Origin: Cylindrotheca closterium
Lineage: Eukaryota > Bacillariophyta > Bacillariophyceae > Bacillariales > Bacillariaceae
Direction: 5' to 3'
Assembly (NCBI GenBank): GCA_933822405.4
Contig: CAKOGP040001981.1
Location: 7,909 to 71,908, forward strand
DNA: 64,000 nucleotides
The notes under the pieces are model-generated. The model saw only the letters and a program-made list of their open reading frames with translations. It was not told where the DNA came from and did no database searches. Positions 43,944 through 53,014 of this stretch are shown here, one piece after another (the first letter of the stretch is position 1; each line of letters opens with the position of its first letter). Made by a program: the position numbers and the translations under genes.

Positions 43944-46364
43944 TTAATTGGCACCGTTTCGTCGATTTGCCACTCGGCGACTGTATCGTCTTCCTTGTTC
44001 CGTCATGCCAGATCCCAAAGCTTCGGTGAAAGGATCCTCCGCATTTGGAATGAGAAGCTTGGCCCGTCGAAGGCTGTAGCGCTTTCCAGACTCGGTCCAT
44101 CCCGATCCCATCCCATCAGGAGGAATATCAATAGTAGCTGCGATGTCAGATTCCTCGGGCGGTGGTGCCGGAATGTCGTCATCGATGACAGTATCCTCCA
44201 AAGGATCCTCGACAGAATCAATGCCGTCATCAATCAATCCAGCATCCAAAGACAATTCAATATCGTTAAAGTTGTCTTGTTGTTCTTCTTCTGGATCTTC
44301 AATAATGACAGGTAGCAAAGGAGTGAACCGTTCATTGATTCGTTCGGCCCATTCTGTAGCAGAAGTTGGAACCGTAGATGAATTCAATTTGCGACGCTTG
44401 GTGGGCCTGGATGCAACAAGGCAGTAAGCTGCGGTTCTCTTTAGTGACAATTGTGGTGCTTTGTCTTGCATGTCATTGGGTTCGTCGTCCCCGTCATCAT
44501 CCAAATCCATTGGTATGGGAATATTGGAGAGCATATCATGAAGGACGGTTGTGCGAAGCATTTGGCGGTGATTCTCGAGCGCAAGTGCGAAGCTTGGGCC
44601 TTCCAAATCAATGTCTTTGATCAATCCAGCATCCAAAGATGAGTCAAAGTGGTTATTGTCTTCTTCTTCTTCTTCTGGATCTTCAGTAATGACAGGAAGG
44701 GTAGGTTTGAAAGCAATCTTCGTTGTCTTTTTCTTGGCCTTTCTCTTGGCCTTCCTCTTGGCCATCACAGTACTCCACAGCTGAGGAAGCACTCGTTCTT
44801 CAAAGCACTTGCACAGTTCATGATATTGAATCTGACTGTAAATGTCTCGAATTCGATTCTTTCTGGATTGAATATCTTCCTGGTCTGGCATAAAGTTTCT
44901 TCTCTGATTGGTCAGGGTGAAACTGACACGATTGGTGGTTCTAGGTGATCCCCAATCTTTTCTTGCAGGACGAAGAATGGAAACAGGTGGTGTAGTTGGT
45001 GTAGATGTAGGTGGAGCGTGTTGGATACTGTTCCAGTCTACATGTTCCAGACTGTCCCAATCCTCTTCCTTGTCGTGCATGGGGAAGAAACCCTCGTCGT
45101 CTCCTTTGGCGAAGCTTGATACGTCAGAGTCGCTGTTGTCATCAATCAATCCAGCATCCAAAGACAAGTCAAAAGTACGCATGATGATGTCTTCTTCTTC
45201 TGGATCTTCAATAATGACAGGTAGCAAAGGAGTGAATCGTTCATTGATTCGTTCGGCCCATTCTGTAGCAGAAGTTGGAACCGTAGATGAATTCAATTTG
45301 CGACGCTTGGTGGGCCGGGAGGAAACAAGGGAGCAAGTTGCAGTTCTCTTGAGTGACAATCGTGGTGCTTCGTCTTGCATGTCACTGGGCTCGACGTTGC
45401 CGTCATCATCCAAATCCATTGGTACGGGAATATTGGAGAGCATGTCATCAAGGACGGTTCGAAGCAGTTGTCGATGGTTCTCGAGCGCAATTGCAATGGT
45501 TTCAGAGTCGACATTGCCATCAATAAATCCAGTATTCAAAGACGAATTAGTGTCACTCAAATCTTCTTCTGCTGGATCTTCAATAATGGTGGCAAGCACG
45601 GTAGGTTTGAAATCGATCTTCCAGCGTTGGGCATTCCGTCTCTTGACCTTGCGGTCAATTTGATGAATTAGCTGCCTTCGGGACTCAAGATCTTCCTCGT
45701 CGGGAATGAAGTTTCTCCTTCGAGTCTTAAGGGCAAATTGGACTCCATTTGAAGAGGTTGGTTTGGGTGATCCCCAATCTTTTCTTGAAGGACGAAGAAT
45801 GGACACAGGAGTATGTGGAACAAATCTCACTGTGTTCTCTATCTCTGGAATTACTTTGTCGTGAAGTTGAATGCGCCATTGAATCAGACCCCAGCATTCC
45901 CTGCGAGATTGTAGCTCTTGCTTGTTTGGGAAAAAGGTTCGACGAAAGATTTTGGCGAAACGGACACGGTTTGGTTTTCTGGTGAACACACCAAACCAAC
46001 TTCGGTTTTTCTTGCGATGACATGACGACCCTCCTGGACGACGAAGAATGGAAACAGGAGGCTGTTGTTGGTTGCAGCTCCGTTGCTTGCAAAGTCCTCG
46101 ATAGCTTCGGTATAGGTCGAGCGCCATGTTCCAAAGCAAGAATAGCGCCGTTGCACAAACCAAACCGGCTGCGATGGTTTCTCGAACGGTTGGAGTGACG
46201 AGCAAAGGCATCCGAACAGGCAATCGAAAGAAGCTGATGCCTGCTTGAATGATGTATTCTTGATTGACGATTATGGTAGTGATGTAGTTGATGTAGTTGA
46301 TAATAGTGTTGGTCATGGTGATGTTTGATGTAGTTGGTGTATTGGTTGGTGTAAAGAATTTCAT
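43944..46364 (-). CDS. membrane-anchored repeat protein with SILR...RVxF modules, copy B
   Basis: 806 residues from the ATG shared with copy A; an in-frame GTG upstream has no equivalent in A. It differs from copy A by four extra residues (VRMP after FFRLP) and, as far as I can see, one substitution (Leu to Phe) in the membrane segment. All three SILR/RVxF modules, the duplicated block of about 115 residues and the two GSG...RYS motifs are kept. The in-frame 12-bp difference and the excess of changes in noncoding flank suggest both copies are under protein-level constraint or were recently homogenised. Confidence 0.75.
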   Translation of the reverse strand: MKFFTPTNTPTTSNITMTNTIINYINYITTIIVNQEYIIQAGISFFRLPVRMPLLVTPTVRETIAAGLVCATALFLLWNMALDLYRSYRGLCKQRSCNQQQPPVSILRRPGGSSCHRKKNRSWFGVFTRKPNRVRFAKIFRRTFFPNKQELQSRRECWGLIQWRIQLHDKVIPEIENTVRFVPHTPVSILRPSRKDWGSPKPTSSNGVQFALKTRRRNFIPDEEDLESRRQLIHQIDRKVKRRNAQRWKIDFKPTVLATIIEDPAEEDLSDTNSSLNTGFIDGNVDSETIAIALENHRQLLRTVLDDMLSNIPVPMDLDDDGNVEPSDMQDEAPRLSLKRTATCSLVSSRPTKRRKLNSSTVPTSATEWAERINERFTPLLPVIIEDPEEEDIIMRTFDLSLDAGLIDDNSDSDVSSFAKGDDEGFFPMHDKEEDWDSLEHVDWNSIQHAPPTSTPTTPPVSILRPARKDWGSPRTTNRVSFTLTNQRRNFMPDQEDIQSRKNRIRDIYSQIQYHELCKCFEERVLPQLWSTVMAKRKAKRKAKKKTTKIAFKPTLPVITEDPEEEEEDNNHFDSSLDAGLIKDIDLEGPSFALALENHRQMLRTTVLHDMLSNIPIPMDLDDDGDDEPNDMQDKAPQLSLKRTAAYCLVASRPTKRRKLNSSTVPTSATEWAERINERFTPLLPVIIEDPEEEQQDNFNDIELSLDAGLIDDGIDSVEDPLEDTVIDDDIPAPPPEESDIAATIDIPPDGMGSGWTESGKRYSLRRAKLLIPNAEDPFTEALGSGMTEQGRRYSRRVANRRNGAN

Positions 46365-46495
46365 AATGTAAGTTGTGAGGTGTGTGAAAACAAAACGTTC
46401 AGCCCGTGCGGTTGGAGACGATGCGATGTGTGGGGCAAAAATCACGAGCGGTGTTCGCGGAGTCTCCGCGTTTGACCCCTTCGAATCATTCTAGA

Positions 46496-47178
46496 TTGTC
46501 CTGCTGAACTGGTACGTGGTAATGGTAATGCTGATGTTGATTGATTCTAAAGTAAAGTGCTGGGAGGATGGAACATTATCAATTATGATGATCTGATGTC
46601 AACCATGCGCATCTTCAATCTCATCTTGCACCCGCTCGTTATCTTACTGTGTTGTTGCGATTTGGCTACAGCATGGTAGATAGTTGGTCCTCCACCTCGT
46701 GATTAAGCTATTCGTGACTTAGCGTCCTGCCAATCACAATATAAAAGCAGAGATATGCACATCAATAAAATGTATTATTACTTCCGCTACACAGTACTGG
46801 CACGTCTTTCAGATTGTTAGCAGTATTATGGCGGCTTGCCGATAATGCTTGCATTTGTTTTCTTGATCTCTTCGGACTCGTCTAGTACTCCTCCTCCTGG
46901 CTATACTTGTTGTCTGTCCAGCAGCCTATTGATCTTGTTCGTCTGAAGGACAGAATTATTGGTGGTGTGCGCGATATTGATGGTGACCATGTTCGTTTTT
47001 CTCGTCTCTATTGGTTTATATTTAAGTGTTGGTTAAAGGCAAGACCCCTTGTCTGTACCTAGCTATTGCTGATCGAAAGCAGCCCAATGATGATTCAGAG
47101 CAATGTGCTCTTTGGAAAGAGCTTCAATGGTTTTTTTCCAATGTCAGTGGTACCTTTCAATCGGTGGCTCCAACTGGG
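46496..47178. other. intergenic: segment x copy and unassigned sequence
   Basis: Holds the segment x copy (46545-46734). The remaining sequence to 47178 has a plus-strand frame at about 47026-47298 that overlaps the methyltransferase end and has no recognisable motif. Confidence 0.35.
46545..46734 (-). repeat. segment x, second copy
   Basis: Reverse complement of 10258-10440 with scattered differences (for example CCATCCTCCCAGC against CCTTCCCTCCAGC). It sits about 50 bp upstream of repeat copy B, whereas at the other locus segment x lies about 800 bp downstream of copy A. Confidence 0.72.
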
Positions 47179-48044
47179 TCAAATCGACCCACTGATAGGG
47201 TGAGCCTTGAGCGTTTGCATTCCCCAGAAAAATATTCCAAAGACCCTGACGCGATAGGACGAGACCTCCACATCTTGAAAGCCTTCCGAATTTACTAGTT
47301 CCGACAATTCCGATTTTTTCAATGGCCCTGGATATTTTTGTTCAAATCTCCAATTCCAGCGCAATCGTTCCAACCAATGGTAGAGTTTGACGATCCAAAA
47401 ATCATTGCACCAATCCGTAATGATGAGTGTTCCACCCCCTTTGAGGATGCGTCTCATTTCATGCAAGGCCCGTTGTTTGTCTCGAAAGAAATGAAAGGCA
47501 TTCGTTGTGACGACAATGTCGGCAGAATGGTCTTTGATGGGCAGGTATTCGGCTGGTGCTTGGTGCAATACAATTGCAATTGCATGATCGTTTTTGGGGA
47601 ACTTCTCCTTGGCCCTTTTCAGCATTTCCGGACATGGTTCTATCCCAATCCAAGGGGCCTTCTTCTTTCGATTGAAGGGTTTCTCTGAAATAGACCCGTT
47701 GGTGTCGTCCAAATTTCGCAATCGCCTAAAAAATTCTCCCGTACCACAAGCGATATCAACGACAACATTGGAATTCTTGCCGACTCCGAGTTCCATCACC
47801 TGATGTATTGGCTCAATGAGAGTTTCTGTATGTTGGATACGACGGCAATTGTTGTAATGAGAGACGGTCTCCTTAATCCAACACGATTCAATGGCAAGAA
47901 CTGAACTCTTTTCTAATAGATAGACTCACGAGAGGTATAGCTATGCCAAAAGGTGTCATACCAGTTGGCCATGTCTTTGTATTCTGCCTGTATCGCATCA
48001 TACACGACGTCGTTATGACCTTGTAGGGCTGAATCGATTATCAT
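47179..48044 (-). CDS. class I SAM-dependent methyltransferase (2 exons)
   Basis: Exons 48044-47930 and 47825-47179 (104-bp GT-AG intron) give 253 residues. The junction restores a typical N-terminus (NWYDTFWHSYTSQTLIEP). Motif I is VVVDIACGTGEFFRRL, the acidic motif II position is IGIEPCPEML, and VVTTNAFHFF with LKGGGTLIITDW follow, matching the Methyltransf_11 group. No signal peptide is seen. The methyl acceptor (small molecule, lipid or other) cannot be told. A frame upstream of the second exon also stays open but contains the intron. The start faces the delta-carbonic anhydrase gene across about 410 bp. Confidence 0.82.
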
Positions 48045-48456
48045 GATGATTATTGCTTATGTTTGAGACTGAACGATGCTTTGAGAATCCATGATGGCTT
48101 CGCATTCGGTTTGAAGCTGCAAGCTTATATTCACAGAATTGTTTGGTTTGTTGTTGTGGTGTTCTGATTTTGGCTCTTTGGGCCTCTCGATTTTTGAGTC
48201 AGTCGAATCGGAGTTTTCTTCAAACGTGGTGTCATTGAAATGGTCGCGTGACACTCACTCTCGCCTCATCGGCGAATTAGCGGTCATTGAGAGTTGTGTT
48301 GCTGCGGGTCTTTTAATTTTCGCTCACTTTGTTGGCCACGTCGACAGCATTTTGACACTGAAGAAAAACCAAATTGAAACTATCCACCACAACTTTCACA
48401 CCGCCTATTCTTTCATTTATTTCAAAAGTACCTGATATCATACACCAATCATCAAG
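48045..48456. other. divergent promoter region between methyltransferase and delta-carbonic anhydrase
   Basis: About 410 bp with no coding signal. Either gene could be regulated from here; I recognise no specific binding site. Confidence 0.35.
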
Positions 48457-49769
48457 ATGTGCAAACCTGGAGACGAAGAAATTCTCGGTGGTAAGCATTT
48501 TGAGATTGATTGATTCGACACCGCATTTGTGCATTGATTGTTATTCTCTGAGAATTTCCTTCTGACAAACTTCTTCTTCTTCTTGTGAATTCGGCTGGCA
48601 TTGCCACAACGACAGACACTTACAAGGAAGAGGGCTCCAATAAGAAGCTTGTTGCCGGAATCCTTGCCTTCTGTGGCGTTGTCACGGTTTCTTCCATCAT
48701 CGCAATGGCTGCTATGAGTGTTCAGATTTCCAACAAGGCCCAACCTGCCAGTGCCGGCACTTCGTCCGAGGGAGCTACCATTATCATCAACGCTGGAAGT
48801 GGGTCTACTTCTGGCAGCAGCACAGCCACAGTTGGTACCACAACCAAGGATGAAGTCCAACTCTTCGCTAGACCTCCTGTTGCCGGTCCCAACGAGTGCG
48901 AAGGAAAGAAGATTCAAATCGATAATGTTGACTGTTTGATTGACGCTCTGGAGAAGGTCCTGCCACAAGCTGGAGGAAACGTCACCATGGGATTCAAGGG
49001 TGAAATGGTCGTCGGGCACGAACCAATCAAGACTCCCTACTTCCAAAACGACATGTGCCCCGTCAATGTCCACTGGCACTTGGGCGCGGAGCACCTTTCC
49101 GTCGGTGAATTCGACGAAATGGGTGCTGGTCCAAATACCAAGCCAGGAGACTTGCGCCGAAAGCTTGCCGGAAATGAAGAGGTCCGTGGTGGATTCCGTT
49201 GCCGCCACTACGATGAGAACGACAAAAAGTTCACCAAGGAATACGACTGGCAGCACTGTGTCGGGATGGAAGTTGGTGAGACTTATGAAGTGCACTGGCC
49301 CCACTCTGCTGCAGGTGCCTGTGGAACCATCAACCAATACCAAACCCCTTTCTATGATGGTGTCCTTTGCCGAGTTGGAATTCTTGGCGATCTTTCCCGT
49401 CTTCCTCAACAAGTTGGTGTCCAAGGCCAAGTCTTCACCATTGTCAACGACGAAGACTATTTCTACCCCGACCTCATGCGTGGAATGATTGTCGATGGAG
49501 AAATGGGAAAGCAAATCACCAAGTACACAGGATCCACCACTGGAACCACCCGTGACAACGAAATCTGCTCCGCTTACTCCCCCATCACTTGGCAAGTCGA
49601 CCGAAAGTGCCACATGATCTCTGCCTCTTCCTTCGACAAGATGTGCGCCGATATGAAGTCCCAACGTGATGACATGAGCGACGACCTTTACCCCCATGGT
49701 TCTCGAGAGCTTGTCGACAGCAAGTATGTCGCCAACAACCAAAACAACCGTGCCCTTCGAGGAAACTAA
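48457..49769 (+). CDS. delta-class carbonic anhydrase (2 exons)
   Basis: Exons 48457-48490 and 48553-49769 (62-bp GT-AG intron) give 416 residues. A membrane segment (LVAGILAFCGVVTVSSIIAM) follows a short N-terminus, so the enzyme is a type II membrane or secreted protein. The catalytic domain carries the zinc-site cluster CPVNVHWHLGAEHLS, then FRCRHYD, DWQHCVGMEVGETYEVHWPHS and the Cys-containing GACGTINQY, as in diatom delta carbonic anhydrases. These interconvert CO2 and bicarbonate and support the carbon-concentrating mechanism. The first exon is only 34 nt and the acceptor (CTCTGAG) is weak, so the N-terminus is the least certain part. A 3' piece of this gene is duplicated at 59338. Confidence 0.88.
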
Positions 49770-50414
49770 AAACAAACACACGCATACATGAGAGCCACCG
49801 CTGGCTCATCACGCACCAAAATTAGACATTTAGTTCTGTAGGATTATTAACAATAATATGGCTTGTATCTAATTAGCTTGCTTAGATGACAGAGCAAAGG
49901 AAGCATGTGCGTCAAAGGCACTATACCAATACTCGTGCGTGCATTCAGAATCCATCTGAATGGATCAATCAATCAATCAATCAATCAGACTATGTGATTC
50001 ACAATCGTACTGATAAAGGCCCGACTGAAAGTTGATAAAACCGTGAGATCATCACTGCTGATCACTGTACCACTGAGTACGAACGATGAATGAATCATGA
50101 ATGCAAGTGGTCTATAGTCAGACACATTTGATATCTACTGCTCTAGGGCTATGGTACCATCCGAAGTGGTATTTATGTATCTCCAAGTGAGGCACAAACA
50201 CTACTATTTGGGGCTGAAACACAAGAAGTGACAGCCCATTTCTTTTCTTCTCGACTTTGTGTCTGTGTAGCACGAGGACTCCTCTTTCTCGATATGAAAG
50301 ACTCGGGTGTGTCAAGGTGGTAGAATATTCGACAGCAACACTCCCATCTTGCTACTAATCATTTGCTGTCGTTCTTGACATAAGCCGAAGCAACACCCAG
50401 CCAGACCGGAACTA
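49770..50414. other. intergenic, partly duplicated
   Basis: The 3' flank of the carbonic anhydrase gene. It contains an (AATC)n run at about 49968-49987 that is missing from unit 2. No gene is seen. Confidence 0.4.
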
Positions 50415-50801
50415 CTAGTTGTTCTCGTCTCGACTTTTTACAAGGACTCGAGTCACGGTGCTTCTAGGTTGGAGAATATTGGACTTGCTTTGAAGGCCTT
50501 GATGACCGTTCAGTTGGTCATTTTCTTTCTCTGCATCCATCTCTTCAATTGATAGTGATCCAGAAGCGACAGTTCGAGTGGCAATCTGCATCAAGTCAAA
50601 AGTACTTTTGATTCTCTTCCGTACCCCTTCTTCAATTAGGACGAGAAGGCAGCCTTCAGGTTTTGAAGGGATGTAGTCCAAAACATTATCAAACTTATGC
50701 AATACATGTCGAAGTACTCTCTCCACGATGTCATCTCGTTGTTTTTGTTTCGTATTCGGATCAGAGTACTGTTTCACTACTGGTTGTCTGAATTGATTTT
50801 C
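50415..50801 (-). pseudogene. C-terminal continuation of the 50802-51977 gene beyond an in-frame TGA
   Basis: This is the same reading frame as the gene before it, directly after the TGA at 50802-50804. It encodes about 128 residues (QFRQPVVKQYSDPNTKQKQR and on) that repeat the upstream YSDPNT domain. The codon that aligns with Trp in the earlier domain (TNKWEN) is TGA here, so a TGG to TGA change is the simplest reading. The frame stays open for the rest of the domain. Either translation stops and this is a decayed tail, or the TGA is read through. Identical in the second unit. Confidence 0.55.
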
Positions 50802-51977
50802 TCACAAAACGGAGCCGTACAAGACATCCTTCGCTCCAATCGCTTCGGCTCGGAAAAGGTTGTTCTCGTACTTCTCAGAGCGTAACATGCGCATCTTGAA
50901 AGCTGTGTGCCTTTCCACAAATCGCTGCAGTGTTCCAACTGCGAATCTGGGATCGATTTCTCGGTACTGGTTGAATCTAAGCAGAGGTTCAAAGATCTTT
51001 CCACCACCTGCTTCAATTCGTCGTGAAACATTAAGCAACAGGTTCGTTTTGTCAGTTTGACTAGCTCTGGGGTCATTGTACTTCGCTACTTGAGAGATCA
51101 CAATTGCGCTTCCCTTTGTGGAGTCGTCGATCTTCCACGGCCGGAAATCATCGTCTTGAATCGCGTCGACAATGACAAGATTTGGATACTTCTCCTTTTC
51201 GGCCTTGTAATCTTCCAACATACCCATAATCATTTCTTTCCACTTGCATGGAGAGACGACATAGAGCCGATTGCTGGACAATGGATCGAGAACTTTTTCA
51301 AACTTATTCGTAAGTACCTCGAAGATACTTTGAATGATAGTACCTCGTTCTTTTGGACTGGTATTGGGATCAGAATAACGACTCAAATGTGATGGTGTGA
51401 ATAGTGAATTTTCCCATTTGTTGGTGCCGTACACGACATGTTTCTTGGGCACACGCTCGGTTGCGGTGAAAATAATGTCGTCGTCCTTCCCTCTTTTCTT
51501 GCTCTTCCCCTTCACTATCAATATTTCATTGAGAGATTCGTCGGTTGCTTTTAGCGCTGATTCGAAATCCAGTCTTGTGTATCCTCCCTTTGCTTTCTTA
51601 TAGAATGCTCCGCCGCGTCCCTGGATCGTATTGACAATCTTCTCGCATAGCTTCCTTTGTTTTCCTTCCAACCTGGCCTCCCAGTATTTCTCCACAAAGG
51701 AATTCAAAAGAGTCACAAAGTATTCAGTTCCAGGACCCATGTGGCTCATGCCGTTGGCGGCAGAAGTATTGACATCAACATCCCGCTGAATTTTTGCAAC
51801 CATAATGTACTGCTGGTTGTTCCTTCCGACGCATGCTGATGGCTTTCCAGCAACATTTTTGTTGTTGCCGTTCTTTCCTCTAGTCTTCTTGGTAACAACA
51901 CATTTACAGCTCTTCTTTCCTGCTGGATTTCGAATACGGGATACGCTTCGTTGTCCTGCTCCTTCGTTCTCCATCAT
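50802..51977 (-). CDS. repeat protein with YxDPN domains, interrupted by a TGA, copy 1
   Basis: 391 residues from the ATG pair at 51977. The N-terminus is Lys/Arg-rich with Cys residues (KKSCKCVVTKK). Degenerate repeats of about 100-120 residues follow: VVYGTNKWEN...RYSDPNTSPKERG, then QVAKYNDPRASQTDK, and a third begun by DVLYGSVL before the TGA. A region earlier in the protein (KIVNTIQGRGGAFYKKAKGG) resembles the 'R-GG-F-KK' segment of domains found in many diatom proteins (DUF6824-like), a weak impression. There is no membrane segment. It lies downstream of the ART array on the same strand, and the pair is duplicated together. Function unknown. Confidence 0.6.
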   Translation of the reverse strand: MMENEGAGQRSVSRIRNPAGKKSCKCVVTKKTRGKNGNNKNVAGKPSACVGRNNQQYIMVAKIQRDVDVNTSAANGMSHMGPGTEYFVTLLNSFVEKYWEARLEGKQRKLCEKIVNTIQGRGGAFYKKAKGGYTRLDFESALKATDESLNEILIVKGKSKKRGKDDDIIFTATERVPKKHVVYGTNKWENSLFTPSHLSRYSDPNTSPKERGTIIQSIFEVLTNKFEKVLDPLSSNRLYVVSPCKWKEMIMGMLEDYKAEKEKYPNLVIVDAIQDDDFRPWKIDDSTKGSAIVISQVAKYNDPRASQTDKTNLLLNVSRRIEAGGGKIFEPLLRFNQYREIDPRFAVGTLQRFVERHTAFKMRMLRSEKYENNLFRAEAIGAKDVLYGSVL

Positions 51978-52342
51978 TCTACGTTCCTAGTTGACGTGCT
52001 TTCAGCTTGATTTCAATAAATCTTTGACGGGTTTGCGGTTTGCCCTTTTTTTATTTTTAAAACCAACTGCGGTGTAACGTAACGGAATAAACCTCAACTT
52101 GAAACTATAGTATTTAGCTACTACTAACGAGAGCTAGAACTCGACTGCCTCGATTGAAATTGATCTAGCAGCATGATAAAGTCGTTACTATGGTATCGAT
52201 CAACACCTACACTACAATTAACTAATGAAGGAAGAAAAGAATATGAAGTGCAGCACTCCTCTCCAACTATTCAAACTTTCTGCGGGATAGAAATGAAGGA
52301 AAAAAGCAAAGGAAACCACCACTGAGTGGTGCGACTAATAGT

Positions 52343-52430
52343 CCAGTGGTGCCATCATACGCGAAACTGCAGAAACCACCGAAGTTGCCATTGGCAACGA
52401 CAGCTGTTCACATGACTCACGGATATCGCT
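52343..52430 (+). repeat. shared 3' hairpin element, ART locus 1, copy a
   Basis: TGCCATCATACGCGAAACTG, then GTTGCCATTGGCAAC (7-bp arms), CAGCTGTTCACATG and GATATCGCT. Confidence 0.7.
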
Positions 52431-52690
52431 GATGGACCACTGATGCTAATGTTCTGTACAGTAAGGCTTCCCCTGCAATCAATCATAACCCCAAAAGCAA
52501 TAAAATAGTACCTCCCATCTTTCAACTGTCTCCAATGTATTCACCATCTCTCCACTCCAACGATTCATTCATCAATTTATCATCTCTCAATTCAAACCAT
52601 TCTCCCATTCCTTCGTAGTTCCACAAACTTTCTCGGGGATAGAAATGAAGGAACAAACACAAAAGCAACCTTTGTTGGACGTTCAGTCCA

Positions 52691-52776
52691 GCAGTGCCAT
52701 CATACGCGAAACTGCAGAAACCGCCGAAGTTGCCAATGGCAACGACAGCTGTACACATGACTCACGGATATCGCTG
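52691..52776 (+). repeat. shared 3' hairpin element, ART locus 1, copy b
   Basis: Same blocks as copy a. The hairpin loop base differs (GTTGCCAATGGCAAC), leaving both arms intact. Confidence 0.7.
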
Positions 52777-53014
52777 ATGGACCACAGATACTAATGTTCT
52801 GTACAGTCAGGCTTCCCCTGCAATCAATCATAATCCCAAAAACAACAAAATGGTAAGTCCGATCTTTCAACTGTCTTCAAATGAATTCACCAACTCTCCA
52901 CTCCCAACGATTCATTCATCAATTTATCATCTCCCAACTCCAACTATTCTCCCATTCCTCCTTAGTTCCACACTCAAGTCAGCCAATGGTTGGTTGTTGC
53001 TCCATACCTTCTGC

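Larger units (their letters stand above)
42633..46495 (-). repeat. 3.9-kb dispersed repeat, copy B (inverted partner of 5571-9451)
   Basis: The whole segment is a near-identical inverted copy of 5571-9451, with its gene on the minus strand. Relative to copy A it has an extra 12 bp in the gene, flanked by a short TGCCT direct repeat. A stretch of 3' flank (about 42880-42970) shows clearly more substitutions than the coding region. The edge hairpin is preserved at 46456-46470. Confidence 0.85.
51978..53014. other. intergenic with two imperfect copies of a block of about 360 bp
   Basis: Blocks starting at about 52268 and 52627 share an order of motifs: ACTTTCT...GGGATAGAAATGAAGGA, the hairpin element, ATGTTCTGTACAGT, CAATCAATCATAA and CTTTCAACTGTCT. 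This is a tandem imperfect duplication 3' of the ART gene. No coding gene is seen. Confidence 0.6.

Noticed and set aside
47901..47929. A 29-bp intron in the methyltransferase gene
   Set aside because: It keeps the frame but is too short and gives an atypical N-terminus; the 104-bp intron to 47826 restores the family pattern.
48438..49781. A 447-residue minus-strand open frame
   Set aside because: It is antisense to the delta-carbonic anhydrase gene, whose frame has clear family motifs; the antisense product has none.
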